41,762 nucleotides of DNA from a virus (IMGVR_UViG_3300023180_000129:1-41762); one strand, 5' to 3'. Positions 27,889-36,191 are shown, counted from the first letter of the stretch. Numbers and translations are program-made. Notes: generated from the letters alone by a model not told the origin.

Positions 27889-30527
27889 TATGCGAGCAAT
27901 CCTCCGGGTCGTTTCTGGCGTACCAGTTCCTGCCGAACTGCCATGCCAATTGCTTCGCCCAGCTTATTCGCATTGGGCTCATTGCCCTCAGCTTGAGTGC
28001 CTTTGGCGTCTACGTTGACCACCACCATTGCACCGCCGCCACCACCGCCACCGCGAGGAACAAACAGCTCAGGGCCTTTTTCTCCAACCATGTAGTTGGA
28101 GCCCGGCGAAACGGGACCACCGTTTGCACGCGGAGTGGCATGGCCAAACCGTGCGCCAAAACTTTCCATTACGCCCTGCCGGTTGCCACCGAAGTTTCCA
28201 ATGCCAAACATTGCCGCCATAAAGAGCGGATGGAATGGCATAAACTTGCCGCCCAAATCAACCATCCTGGGCAGCTTGTGATTAGGAGTGATTTTGCCCC
28301 CAATGCCCGGCCTGAAATACTCTGGCCCGTTCTCTCCAACGATGTAGCCACGTCCGCCGCTAACCCGACCACCGCGAGCTTTGAAGCCGCCAAAGGTAGC
28401 GCCAGAGATTGAACCACCAATGCCAGCACCAACACCGCCGCCGCCGTAGCTGGCACCGCCTAAAGAACCGCCAATGCCAAGGCCGGAAACCTTGCCGCCT
28501 AATGCGCCAGCACCGCTAAGCCCTGGGGCTGTCATGTTGCTAGCGCCAAAGGCAGCACCAACACCGGGGAACAGGCTAGAAATAATCTTGAATGCCATCA
28601 TCCGAATGGCGGCCTTGATAATGTCGGTCGCCATATTTAGGAAGCTTTGCGATATTGACTGGAAGAAATTCGCCAGCGCTTGCTTGGCACTCATCGTGCC
28701 ATTGATCATGCCAGCAATGGACGTTGAGAATGCATCGGCAATACCGCCAGAGATATTTTTAATCGCCAGCATCGGGCTTTGAAGCTCTTTGAATTTCTTT
28801 TTCAGTTCCTCTAAGTGCTGGGTGCGCTCACCACCCTTTTCAAAGATCCCGCCAAACTCACCACCGAACTGGCCAGGAGTTACAGCAGCACCGGCAAAGG
28901 CGTCCGCAATCTCTTGCCGCAGGGCTTTGATCTTCTCTGAATAATCAAACTCAGTCTGCAGTAATGCATTCATGCGTTCACGCGACTTCATCTCGCGCTG
29001 CATGATCTGTTCACGCTCTAGCAGTTTTTCGATATAGGCAACCTCTTGAGCATTGCCCTTGACCTTGGCTTCACGCAATAGGTTCTCTAGTTCAAGCTGC
29101 TTCTGCGAAATATCCTTTTTCTTGCTCGCCTTGGTTAGATCCTTGGTCGCGTTTTGCTGCCGCTGATATTCGGCCTCATCACGCTCTGCCGCAATGTTCA
29201 ATTCATCGCGCAGCTTGAGGATGCGAGCATTGGTAGCGTCAAGCGCTTTCTTGGCTGCTATCTCGGCAAAGCCGCCACCCGTCTTGCCGGATTCAGACAA
29301 TGCAAGACTTGCAACCTTTTGCTGCTGCAAAGCCTGAGTTGCAATCTCTGCAGCCAATGCTGTTTGCAGCAGCTCAGTGGTCTGGCCTTTTAATGCTTGC
29401 TCAAACAGCTGTGTATTTTTCTTGGCTTGCTCTGTCTCGTCGTAATAGGTTTTTACCGCCAGCGCCACCAACGCAAATGGCAATGCCACCAAGGCACCCT
29501 TGGCCAAAACGCTGGCAGCAGCAAACGCTTTTTGTGCTCCGGCTGCAAAGTAGATGGAAGCGCCAAAGAACCGATACAGCGCAATTTGCTGCCTAAGGAA
29601 CTCAACCATCTGCAACGCCAGCACTGATTTCATCGCCTTTTGCAAAGCGATGTAAGCGGCAGTTGCAACGCCGATTTGTGCGGCCATCTGGCCCGCTTCT
29701 TTGGGAATCTTCGAGAACAGATCGAATAGATCTGTCATCACGTTGAGAACCTTGGTTACCGCAGGCTCAACACCCTTGGCCAGCTGCTCTTGGAAGTCAC
29801 GGAAGCTCTCGCCCAAGCTGTCAACAGCGCCCGCATAACCAGCACTGCCAGCAGCCTTGGCCGCGTCGCCGTACTGCTTCTCAATCTCCTTAAGGATGAA
29901 GTCCTGGGCCTCAGCAGCCTTGCCGGCCTCAACCAGCTTTTTAATGACCTCTTTTTGTGCGTCAGTAAATTGCGTGCCAGCCCGTGAAAGCGCCGTAAGG
30001 CCCTTGACGGGATCCTGCAACGCCTTGGCCAACTGCAGCAGAGAGCTGTTTACGTCTTGCTTGGTGACCTGCGCAACGTCTGCAGCAGCCTCAGCAACGC
30101 GCTGGTAACTGCTAACTGCAATGGTCTGGAAGCTAGTAAGAAGCGCAAAGCCTCGGGTGAAATCTTCCTGATTAAATAACGTCGCCTTACCCAGCCGATC
30201 TGCCACCTTCTGCAGGCGCTCTAATTCGCCAGCAGCAGCACCAACTTTGCGCAGGCCATTCTCTAATGCAGCAGCATCAGCCTGACGCTCGCCAAGAGTT
30301 TTCAGGCTGCGGCCAAGCAGGTTGACCGCGCCAGTAATAGCAACAACCGGACCAACAACGGAACGGAACGCAATGCCAAAGCGTTGAACGTTGGCAGTAG
30401 CGCTGGCCGTTGCCTTGCTAGTCCGGTTGACCTGGGTTTCTAGCTTTCTGGTTTCCTGCTGAGCTTTTCTGAGGCCGGTTACAGCTTGCCGCGTATCTAC
30501 GTTTAGCCTTACCTGAGCCTCAGCCAC
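27888..30527 (-). CDS. Tape measure protein, 879 aa, GTG start
   Basis: The protein begins AEAQVRLNVDTRQAVTGLRK and has long coiled-coil segments (about 8-50, 190-260 and 440-560). A central hydrophobic region includes VLAKGALVALPFALVALAV. The C-terminus is Gly-rich, with two VGE-x-GPE-x-F motifs (YIVGENGPEYF and YMVGEKGPELF), a common tape-measure ending. It sets tail length, and 879 aa would predict a tail of roughly lambda size. The GTG start at 30525-30527 is preceded by AGAGGT. It is the largest late gene after J and follows the G/GT chaperone, as in lambda. Confidence 0.9.
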   Translation of the reverse strand: MAEAQVRLNVDTRQAVTGLRKAQQETRKLETQVNRTSKATASATANVQRFGIAFRSVVGPVVAITGAVNLLGRSLKTLGERQADAAALENGLRKVGAAAGELERLQKVADRLGKATLFNQEDFTRGFALLTSFQTIAVSSYQRVAEAAADVAQVTKQDVNSSLLQLAKALQDPVKGLTALSRAGTQFTDAQKEVIKKLVEAGKAAEAQDFILKEIEKQYGDAAKAAGSAGYAGAVDSLGESFRDFQEQLAKGVEPAVTKVLNVMTDLFDLFSKIPKEAGQMAAQIGVATAAYIALQKAMKSVLALQMVEFLRQQIALYRFFGASIYFAAGAQKAFAAASVLAKGALVALPFALVALAVKTYYDETEQAKKNTQLFEQALKGQTTELLQTALAAEIATQALQQQKVASLALSESGKTGGGFAEIAAKKALDATNARILKLRDELNIAAERDEAEYQRQQNATKDLTKASKKKDISQKQLELENLLREAKVKGNAQEVAYIEKLLEREQIMQREMKSRERMNALLQTEFDYSEKIKALRQEIADAFAGAAVTPGQFGGEFGGIFEKGGERTQHLEELKKKFKELQSPMLAIKNISGGIADAFSTSIAGMINGTMSAKQALANFFQSISQSFLNMATDIIKAAIRMMAFKIISSLFPGVGAAFGASNMTAPGLSGAGALGGKVSGLGIGGSLGGASYGGGGVGAGIGGSISGATFGGFKARGGRVSGGRGYIVGENGPEYFRPGIGGKITPNHKLPRMVDLGGKFMPFHPLFMAAMFGIGNFGGNRQGVMESFGARFGHATPRANGGPVSPGSNYMVGEKGPELFVPRGGGGGGGAMVVVNVDAKGTQAEGNEPNANKLGEAIGMAVRQELVRQKRPGGLLA

Positions 30528-30551
30528 GGTGCTACCTCTCGTGGCTCAAGT

Positions 30552-31084
30552 CTACCGACGGGATGACTTGGCCCGATCTGATTGCTCTTTTTCCATTTCG
30601 GCTTTGACCTCATAGTAGGCAGCAAAGTGCATGAACTCCGCATCGGTTAATTCGGTGCGGAGCCTGCTTACAGTCATGCCTAAATCGCAGGCCAGGTGAA
30701 ACTCAAAGAAGAGCCACCCATCCTGCTTTAGTCGTTTTTTGCTTCCTGCAAGTTGGCGTCATCGCCAAGGCCAAACAGGAACAGCTCAAGTTCGTTCAGC
30801 ACCGATTCAGGCAGTTGGCGCTTGAGCTTTGGCGCGTCGCCAGGTTCAAACGCCTTGCTGCCATCCTCTAGCTCTGCCATTTGGCACAGCATCTGGGTGC
30901 TGATTTCTAGTGCCTCTTCGCTGTTGGCAAGCGTCGTGGCCCGTTGCCGATCGGATCGCGTAATTGGCTTGAAATACAAGTCAAGTACAGGCTGTCCATC
31001 AGCACCCTTAACGACGAATTTGCGCCGTTGGTTCAGATCAAAAGAGCTGATCAGGAGATCAACTGCACGGGTTTTGGCAGGCAT
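30552..31084 (-). CDS. GT tail assembly chaperone made by -1 frameshift (177 aa)
   Basis: This frameshift product reads the G frame from 31084 through the A AAA AAC heptamer (30734-30740) and then continues in the -1 frame (first codon CGA at 30734-30732) to TAG at 30552-30554. The 60-residue extension has WLFFEFHLACDLGMTVSRLR, TELTDAEFMHFAAYYEVKAE and a basic end, matching the T domain of lambda-type GT proteins, which recruits tube subunits to the tape measure. It fills the 200 bp between the G stop and the tape measure gene, which otherwise holds nothing. Confidence 0.85.
30728..31084 (-). CDS. G tail assembly chaperone, 118 aa
   Basis: The ATG at 31084 (MPAKTRAVDLLISSFDLNQR) opens the frame; a TTG two codons upstream is unlikely to be used. 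The protein has the G-family pattern of an N-terminal strand pair (FVVKGADGQPVLDLYFKPIT), a helix RSDRQRATTLANS and an acidic end. G is made in excess of GT and both load onto the tape measure protein. The slippery site lies four codons before the stop (30728-30730). Confidence 0.8.
   Translation of the reverse strand: MPAKTRAVDLLISSFDLNQRRKFVVKGADGQPVLDLYFKPITRSDRQRATTLANSEEALEISTQMLCQMAELEDGSKAFEPGDAPKLKRQLPESVLNELELFLFGLGDDANLQEAKND
30734..30740 (-). promoter_or_regulatory. Programmed -1 ribosomal frameshift slippery site A AAA AAC
   Basis: On the minus strand the heptamer is in the correct phase (GCA AAA AAC GAC TAA) so that both tRNAs can re-pair one base back. The post-slip frame immediately encodes the T-like domain. 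No strong downstream pseudoknot was obvious by eye. Confidence 0.88.
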
Positions 31085-31142
31085 TAACAATCAAGGCCCA
31101 TAAGCAGGCCAAGACTATCACCACCTGCCAAAAGAAGCAGCC

Positions 31143-31559
31143 TCAGATTGCCTCAGTAATAGCACCGTTGACGGTGAAATTACAGGTGATCACTTCCAGC
31201 TCGCCAACAGTGGCGCTGTACTCAGCAGAGGTGATGATCCCTGCAAAGCTCAGCTTTTTAGTGCCGGAGGTGTCCAGGAACAGCTCAAAGGTTGCATCGC
31301 CGCCATCTTCGGTGGTGAAGATGTCGCTAATAAAATCGTTGGTTTCGTCAGAGCTGGAAGCGGTGTAGAGCACTTCAACGGTGCCTTCACCAGAGATCAG
31401 CCCGCCGACATAGGCACGGCTGGTGTCGCCATGGTCGGTGACTTCCAGCAGTTCCTTATTTACGGTCAGGCTCCAGCTGCGGGTCGAAGTGATGGCAGCG
31501 TTAGTGCCCCCATCCTTTTCAAAGCTGACGGAGCCTTCCTCGCCACGAAAAAAGGCCAT
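31143..31559 (-). CDS. Major tail tube protein
   Basis: The 138-aa protein has the tube protein signature: EEGSVSFEKDGGTNAAITST, then RSWSLTVNKELLEVTDHGDT and SGEGTVEVLYTA. This is followed by a C-terminal TSGTKKLSFAGIITSAEYSA strand and a TCNFTVNG ending. It forms the tail tube that the tape measure spans. It is the first gene before the chaperone pair, as in lambda. Confidence 0.88.
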   Translation of the reverse strand: MAFFRGEEGSVSFEKDGGTNAAITSTRSWSLTVNKELLEVTDHGDTSRAYVGGLISGEGTVEVLYTASSSDETNDFISDIFTTEDGGDATFELFLDTSGTKKLSFAGIITSAEYSATVGELEVITCNFTVNGAITEAI

Positions 31560-31601
31560 GGTTGAACCAAGGTAGGTTTACGGTAATTTTAGCGATCAGT
31601 A

Positions 31602-32027
31602 TTAGAGGCTCTCAAATGCCTCAAACGTCACGCGCATTTGGGTTTGAAAGAAACCCTCAGGGATTGGAGTAGCCACAACCTCGGGCCCGTTCACCGCATC
31701 AAAGATGATGCCGGAAACAACCTGGCGGTTGAACAGGTCACGCGCACGTTTGGTGATCGTGTAGTTAGCGCCTGGGCCGTCGCCCTTCGGCGTAAAAATG
31801 TTGATGGCCATGACACCCCGAACGCTGTTATCACTGCCGGTGGTGCCGCCTTGCGTCAGGTACGAATTAACGCCGAACGACACTAGGCATTGCAGCCACG
31901 TCGAATTAGGCGTTGGCACATAAGGCGTATTGTGAAACGCAACGTGATACGCCGGCATGGCGTCAAACTCCGTTTTCATCCGGCCTTCAATCGTGTACCG
32001 GAGAGTATTTAGGTCGATTGCTGCCAT
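31602..32027 (-). CDS. Lambda U-like tail terminator (DUF4128-like)
   Basis: The 141-aa protein opens with AIDLNTLRYTIEGRMKTEFD and has the strand pattern YHVAFHNTPYVP, GVMAINIFTPKG and TQMRVTFEAFESL of tail terminator proteins, which cap the finished tube and join it to the head. It is coupled to the preceding gene through a shared base (ATG at 32027). Confidence 0.75.
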   Translation of the reverse strand: MAAIDLNTLRYTIEGRMKTEFDAMPAYHVAFHNTPYVPTPNSTWLQCLVSFGVNSYLTQGGTTGSDNSVRGVMAINIFTPKGDGPGANYTITKRARDLFNRQVVSGIIFDAVNGPEVVATPIPEGFFQTQMRVTFEAFESL

Positions 32028-32434
32028 CAGCTCTCTCTAGAGATTTTGCGCCAGTTGGAATCTACATACGCTTGCATATCTTTGGCTATAGCATCCACCC
32101 AGCCTGCATCAGCTTGTGGACTGTGGCCCTGCGCCAACGGTTCGGCATAGGGCAGATTATTGTGAACGCTATAAACATTGCCAAGGCGTTCTTGGCCTGG
32201 GATGTAGTTGGTGCCTTTGGGTGGGGTAAGTGTGTTGCCATAGTCGCCCTCAGGTGCTGGCACTCCTGATGCGTCATTCTCACCGATCTGCCAACTTACT
32301 TTGAAGCGGCCAGTATCTACCGGGCTGCCTTCTTTTGCCCTTTTGTCAGTCTCCAAAACAGTAGTGCGCAACAGCAGCTCTACTCGATCCTGCAGGTAAT
32401 CTCCGATCTGGCCGATCTTGATTTCCCTGGCCAT
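32027..32434 (-). CDS. HK97 gp10/lambda Z-like head-tail joining protein
   Basis: The 135-aa protein contains EGSPVDTGRFKVSWQIG and VYSVHNNLPYAEPLAQGHSP, the signature of the HK97 gp10/tail-completion family (PVDTGRF...HN.LPYA..L..GHS). It connects the tail terminator to the head. Confidence 0.82.
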   Translation of the reverse strand: MAREIKIGQIGDYLQDRVELLLRTTVLETDKRAKEGSPVDTGRFKVSWQIGENDASGVPAPEGDYGNTLTPPKGTNYIPGQERLGNVYSVHNNLPYAEPLAQGHSPQADAGWVDAIAKDMQAYVDSNWRKISRES

Positions 32435-32435
32435 A

Positions 32436-32792
32436 TCAGCCCCTCAGGATCAGTTCGTAATAGATGTTGGAACCCTGCACCTGCTCGGTCTTCACTTCAA
32501 TCACCTGATAAACGCTGCCGCCAATGGATACCTTATCCTCTGTGTTCGGCACGCTGGTTAAAGCGTTCTTGGCTACCAGCAGCTTTTTATCAGTGGCCTG
32601 CACAAGCTCATTCACCTCACGTTCGGTGATGTCTTGCAAAATGCCCTTAATCTCGCTGTTGCTAGAAGATTTGACCATGGCACCCGTTTCCGGGTTATAG
32701 CTTCCGTAGCTAAAGAACTGAACCGTTACGGTCTGGCCGAAAGTGCTGATCACCTTGGCCGCGACTTTCTGTAGCGAGGAAGCAAGTGCCAT
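32436..32792 (-). CDS. Head closure / minor head-tail protein, 118 aa
   Basis: The product has FGQTVTVQFFSYGSYNPETG, then KGILQDITEREVNELV and a strand-rich C-terminus ending in YYELILRG, matching the head-closure (lambda FII/SPP1 gp16-like) pattern. Its position between the connector and the tail completion gene fits. The start ATG shares bases with the stop of the preceding gene (TGATG). Confidence 0.7.
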   Translation of the reverse strand: MALASSLQKVAAKVISTFGQTVTVQFFSYGSYNPETGAMVKSSSNSEIKGILQDITEREVNELVQATDKKLLVAKNALTSVPNTEDKVSIGGSVYQVIEVKTEQVQGSNIYYELILRG

Positions 32793-33046
32793 CAGACCCG
32801 ATACGCAATGCAGGCGCCGTTTTGCAGCGTGATGCTGGTGAACACGCCAACGATATGAAAGCCAGCCGGGATGCTTTCACCGTCAAGGCTATTGCCGGTG
32901 TAGTTCTCAGCTACCAGCGTGTCAATCGTGGTGTTCTCGTAAAAGTCGATGTGATTAAACCTGCCGGTATGCGCGGCAGTGTCGTTGATGATTTCGGCGC
33001 CGATCGTGTAATCGTGTGCACCGCCTTGCCCAAATCCCTTTGACAT
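32792..33046 (-). CDS. Small beta-rich virion protein, paralogue 1 (84 aa)
   Basis: It has a GAEIINDTAAHTGRFN core, a DTLVAENYTGNSL middle and ends GVFTSITLQNGACIAYRV. The next gene upstream shares the same order of motifs. I recall proteins with the GAEFI.DTAAHTGRF signature in many phage structural regions; they may be head decoration or head-fibre subunits. This copy has an additional Gly-rich N-terminus (MSKGFGQGG). Confidence 0.65.
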   Translation of the reverse strand: MSKGFGQGGAHDYTIGAEIINDTAAHTGRFNHIDFYENTTIDTLVAENYTGNSLDGESIPAGFHIVGVFTSITLQNGACIAYRV

Positions 33047-33048
33047 GA

Positions 33049-33276
33049 TCAGAGTTTGTAAGCAACGACAGTGCCGCTAGTCAGCGTGATGCTGGTAAAC
33101 ACCCCGTACATCTCACCAGTGGCTTTCAGAGGAATAGCCGAAAGGGTGTTGCCGGTGTAATCCTCTGCCGACAGGCTGGCGATCACCGAATCTTCCAGTG
33201 CGCAGATCTTGCCGAACCGGCCTGTATGCGCTGCCGTGTCGTCAATAAACTCAGCGCCGGGGTAGGCGTAACCCAT
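33049..33276 (-). CDS. Small beta-rich virion protein, paralogue 2 (75 aa)
   Basis: It carries PGAEFIDDTAAHTGRFGKIC, SAEDYTGNTLSA and GVFTSITLTSGTVVAYKL, aligning end to end with the 84-aa protein immediately downstream. The gap between the two genes is only 2 nt. This is a clear tandem duplication that has since diverged to about one-third to one-half identity by eye. It may form a heteromeric head component with its neighbour. Confidence 0.65.
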   Translation of the reverse strand: MGYAYPGAEFIDDTAAHTGRFGKICALEDSVIASLSAEDYTGNTLSAIPLKATGEMYGVFTSITLTSGTVVAYKL

Positions 33277-33278
33277 GA

Positions 33279-33839
33279 TCAGCTCCGCTTAACGGCGATG
33301 TTGCCTGGTCCACTGATTCTAAGCCCAGTGAAATAACGCTCAACCATTGGCGGAATACGATCAGCGCCAGTGGCACCATTGAAGTTAGGCGTAACGTCCA
33401 GGCTGCCCAGCTTCACGTTCTTGTAATCCTCAAGGCCACTCAGGCCAAGCCCTGATTTGTTGTTGTTCAGGTAGACCGCAAGCTCAACTTGCGCACGCTT
33501 CACCTGATCAGGGATCTCAGTATCAGTGAAATAATCAGCAGTGATCCGAAAAGGAAAACCAACCGAGTAGGTATTGATGTAGGTATCCGGCTTGCGGACG
33601 CCGGTACGGGGCCATTGGAGAGACTGCGTATCAGTCGCACGAGCGCCTAAAAACCGTTCACGGTCAATACGTTGTGCCGCAGTGTATAAAGCCCGGTTTT
33701 TCTGATCGTCAGTAGCCGAGCCCCAGGCGGTTACATCGTCGCTTTCCACCATGCCATCAACGATCGCATCAGCAGCAGCCAGCGTTAAATAGCTGTTTGC
33801 GTTAGCGCCACCGGCTGTCGCGTCAATCGTGATTGCCAT
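33279..33839 (-). CDS. Head-tail connector (DnaT-like/gp6 family), 186 aa
   Basis: The protein shows the head-completion pattern: NANSYLTLAAADAIVDGMVE, KNRALYTAAQRIDRERFLGA, and a helix VKRAQVELAVYLNNNKSGL. It ends in a basic tail. These proteins (often labelled DnaT-like ssDNA-binding) form the ring under the portal. Its ATG overlaps the preceding 58-aa gene by 17 nt. Confidence 0.75.
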   Translation of the reverse strand: MAITIDATAGGANANSYLTLAAADAIVDGMVESDDVTAWGSATDDQKNRALYTAAQRIDRERFLGARATDTQSLQWPRTGVRKPDTYINTYSVGFPFRITADYFTDTEIPDQVKRAQVELAVYLNNNKSGLGLSGLEDYKNVKLGSLDVTPNFNGATGADRIPPMVERYFTGLRISGPGNIAVKRS

Positions 33840-33999
33840 CGGCTTTTACCGTTTTGGTTCGACCTCTCCGACGTTTTGGGGCCGTCGGTTCTTCAGGTGT
33901 TAAATCAATTTTAGGTGCCGACTCTTCCTGTGAAAAAGAGGCCCCAGCTTTCGCCAGAGCCTCACGTTCACGGAGTCGCTTAAAAGCGAACAACCCCAT
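33823..33999 (-). CDS. Small basic protein, 58 aa
   Basis: The product MGLFAFKRLREREALAKAGA ends with PKRRRGRTKTVKADGNHD. It is helical and basic with a disordered C-terminus. Its start overlaps the decoration-protein stop (TGATG at 33997-34001). Small basic proteins at this site occur in other phages next to the capsid gene; function unknown. Confidence 0.6.
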   Translation of the reverse strand: MGLFAFKRLREREALAKAGASFSQEESAPKIDLTPEEPTAPKRRRGRTKTVKADGNHD

Positions 34000-34361
34000 C
34001 AGGAAGCAGCAGACTTCATGACGGCATAGTTCAGCACGAGAGCCTCACCAGCGGTGGTGCCAACGTTGCTCAGGGTCACATCAAAGGAACCTGCAGCGAC
34101 AGCGCTAACGCTTGCGATGTAGGTGCCGGTAGAAGCGCCGGAGCCGACGCAAACCATAACCACATCAGTAGCGGCAACTTTGTCGCTGGTGACGGTGAAG
34201 GAAACCTCAGCACCACCAGCCAGGCTGGCGTCAGAGGTAGTGATCTGGCCGCAAGGCTGATTCAGCGTTACGCCAGTGCTCTTGTCGGTCGCTTGGGTGA
34301 CAGCTCCACCAGAGGTGTAGCCAATCGCCTTACCGGCGCCGATTTCAAAAAGGGATGCCAT
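33999..34361 (-). CDS. Probable capsid decoration protein, 120 aa
   Basis: The small beta-rich protein contains MASLFEIGAGKAIGYTSGGA and TTSDASLAGGAEVSFTVTSD and ends LVLNYAVMKSAAS. It directly follows the major capsid gene, and the ATG has GGAGGTAA upstream, one of the strongest ribosome sites here. Together these fit an abundant head decoration protein. No exact family is recognised. Confidence 0.6.
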   Translation of the reverse strand: MASLFEIGAGKAIGYTSGGAVTQATDKSTGVTLNQPCGQITTSDASLAGGAEVSFTVTSDKVAATDVVMVCVGSGASTGTYIASVSAVAAGSFDVTLSNVGTTAGEALVLNYAVMKSAAS

Positions 34362-34377
34362 GGTTAGTTACCTCCGA

Positions 34378-35405
34378 TCAGTCAAAATTGCTGACGTTGG
34401 TAATCCGGATGATCCCTACGTTCTTGGTCTCGAAAACTTTGCTCCAGTTAGAAGCAGTTTCGAGCTGAGCGCGGGTCGGATTAGCAGTAGTCACTGCCCA
34501 CTTAGCACCAACAGGGTGGTACAGGTAGTGAGCGTCCAGAGCGAGTGCGTCAGACTTAGCGAGCACATCGCGGTCTGTCTCGATGTCGAGATTGGCCTGC
34601 TCTCCGCTAGCAACACTGCCAGGCGAGAAAACGTAAGTTGCATACTCGGTGGAAGCGCCAGAGCCGGCAGTTTCCACGTCGTCCGAAACAATAACGCGGC
34701 AACCGAGATAGGTGGGCACGCGAACTTCGCCGTATGCATTAGCCATCGAACCACCAGATTGGGTGGTCGAAGTGCCACGAGCATCAGCAGTGCTGACGTA
34801 ATCAATGGCGCGGCGCTCCACGAGGTCGTAATAGACCTTGGAGTGCATACAGATGGCCGAAAGGGATTCCCCTTTGTCGCCAAGAATGGCGCGAGCCTGA
34901 GCAACCTGGCGGGGCTCAGAACAGTCGGGGTGTCGCCAGATTCGGAGTCGATGCAGAGATCGAAGAAAGCCGAACTAGAGGTGTTGGCGTTCAGCGAACC
35001 GAACACACCTTTCAGGCAGGAAATCAGATCCTTCTGACGCTGGTGAGCGATGTAGGCGCCCAGCTTGTCACCGATGGCACCCATGATGTCAGCGCCGGAG
35101 CTGATAGCTGCCAGGTCGCGTGCTTCAAAAGCGCGTCCACGGTGAAGAACAACACCAACTTGCTTGTCGGTGGTGATCTTGCCAGGAGTCATCGAAGTGC
35201 TATCGCTAAGCACTTCAAAATCACCGCTCAGGTTGGCGGAGAAAAATGGGATGTTTACGAAATCACCCCCGTCAGAGGTCGCGTTCAGTGCGGCCAGAGG
35301 CTGCACCACACCGCTAGCCAAGAAGGCATCACGAAGGGTGGTCTGCTCTTGGACGTAGGGAACGAAAACCTCGGGGATGATCATGTCACTCCGAAGAGTT
35401 GCCAT
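34378..35405 (-). pseudogene. Major capsid protein gene interrupted by an apparent 1-nt deletion
   Basis: The gene starts at 35405 (MATLRSDMIIPEVFVPYVQE) and reads well as a phage major capsid protein to LSPAR near 34911. From there the correct continuation lies in another frame (QVAQARAILGDKGESLSAIC, then MHSKVYYDLVERRAIDYVS) to the stop at 34378-34380. The break falls in a GGGG run at 34911-34914; one extra base there would restore a single 342-aa frame (LSPRQVAQARA). A capsid protein is essential, so a homopolymer sequencing or assembly error is the simplest reading; an authentic disruption in a decaying prophage or an unusual recoding event is possible. GAGGTTT precedes the ATG. Confidence 0.85.
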
Positions 35406-35482
35406 GATTAAACCTCAAGAATGTTTTTGTTAGGTCGGGCGCAGCCCTGACTTACGCTGGCGCTGCCTTTGTAAGCGTTGGG

Positions 35483-35511
35483 ATTATATTAACGGCCCGC
35501 TGCCTTCTTAA
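35483..35511 (-). promoter_or_regulatory. Candidate capsid promoter (TTAAGA-17-TATAAT)
   Basis: On the minus strand, TTAAGA (35511-35506), a 17-nt spacer and a perfect TATAAT (35488-35483) precede the major capsid ATG by about 78 nt. The -10 overlaps the stop codon of the scaffold gene. It would boost capsid over portal and terminase. The gap 35406-35488 holds no gene. Confidence 0.5.
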
Positions 35512-36175
35512 GCCTTTCGTACAAGTCCCGATCTGTCTTAAACAGTCGTGATTGCTCCGTCAGGTTGAAACTTTCAGCAGCGAACGGGTTTTTGGTCCCT
35601 GCAGGAATCTCACCAGCACTGCGACCAATCGGCGCACCGCTTCCCTGTGGCTTGGGTTGCTTCTGCATCCATGCCGGCAGGTTCTTGGCCCATTCGCCAA
35701 TCGGCGTGCGCTCATAGCCCTTGACGACAACCACCGTGCCATCCTCTTCACGCTCGATCTGCTCTCGGCTGATCTGAGTGCGCAAGATCATGTCGGGATC
35801 ATGCACTACATCCGCCAGAGCGGTTGCAGCTGGACTGATAATTTCCAGTTCGCGCACCCGTGCCTCTAGCTCAGCAATGCGCTGATCCTTTTTGGCCGTT
35901 GCTTCACGGAACTGCTCTTCTAACGCTTGCCGGGCTTCGGTGTACTTACCCTCGCTCTCAAGCTGCTGCTGCTCATGATTGCGCTTGAACTCAAGCAGCG
36001 ATTTCACATCGGTGCCAGCAGGCAATTCAGCCTGAAGCTCTTCTAGCTTTCGCAGCTTGCGCTTTTCATCCGCTAGCTCTTTGTTCTTGCGCTCAAGGTT
36101 GTCAATGCTGCGCAACAGCGCTTGAACGTCAACCTCAGGCGCCGCAGGCGCTTCGGTTTGGTTCTCTTCAGACAT
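35489..36175 (-). CDS. Capsid scaffolding protein, 228 aa
   Basis: An acidic N-terminus is followed by a long coiled coil at about 20-115 (NKELADEKRKLRKLEELQAE and REATAKKDQRIAELEARVRE). The C-terminus is Pro-rich then basic (DLYERLKKAAGR), the usual capsid-binding end of phage scaffolds. It lies immediately before the major capsid gene. No protease domain is visible, so head maturation may rely on scaffold exit. Confidence 0.85.
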   Translation of the reverse strand: MSEENQTEAPAAPEVDVQALLRSIDNLERKNKELADEKRKLRKLEELQAELPAGTDVKSLLEFKRNHEQQQLESEGKYTEARQALEEQFREATAKKDQRIAELEARVRELEIISPAATALADVVHDPDMILRTQISREQIEREEDGTVVVVKGYERTPIGEWAKNLPAWMQKQPKPQGSGAPIGRSAGEIPAGTKNPFAAESFNLTEQSRLFKTDRDLYERLKKAAGR

Positions 36176-36178
36176 AAA

Positions 36179-36191
36179 AACCCGCAGGGTT
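36179..36191 (-). terminator. Short hairpin abutting the scaffold start
   Basis: AACCC-TGC-GGGTT on the minus strand is followed by TTT and then the scaffold ATG (36175). It resembles a weak terminator or a stem occluding the start. No ribosome binding sequence is visible between it and the ATG. Confidence 0.3.

Noticed and set aside
34491-34910. Continuation of the capsid N-terminal frame past 34911
   Set aside because: The product after LSPAR becomes Ser/Leu/Thr-rich with no fold pattern, while another frame supplies the expected capsid sequence, so this stretch is out of frame.
36179-36191. Hairpin before the scaffold start as a true terminator
   Set aside because: The stem is only 5 bp and lies within a tightly packed late operon, so complete termination is unlikely; it is kept only as a low-confidence structure.
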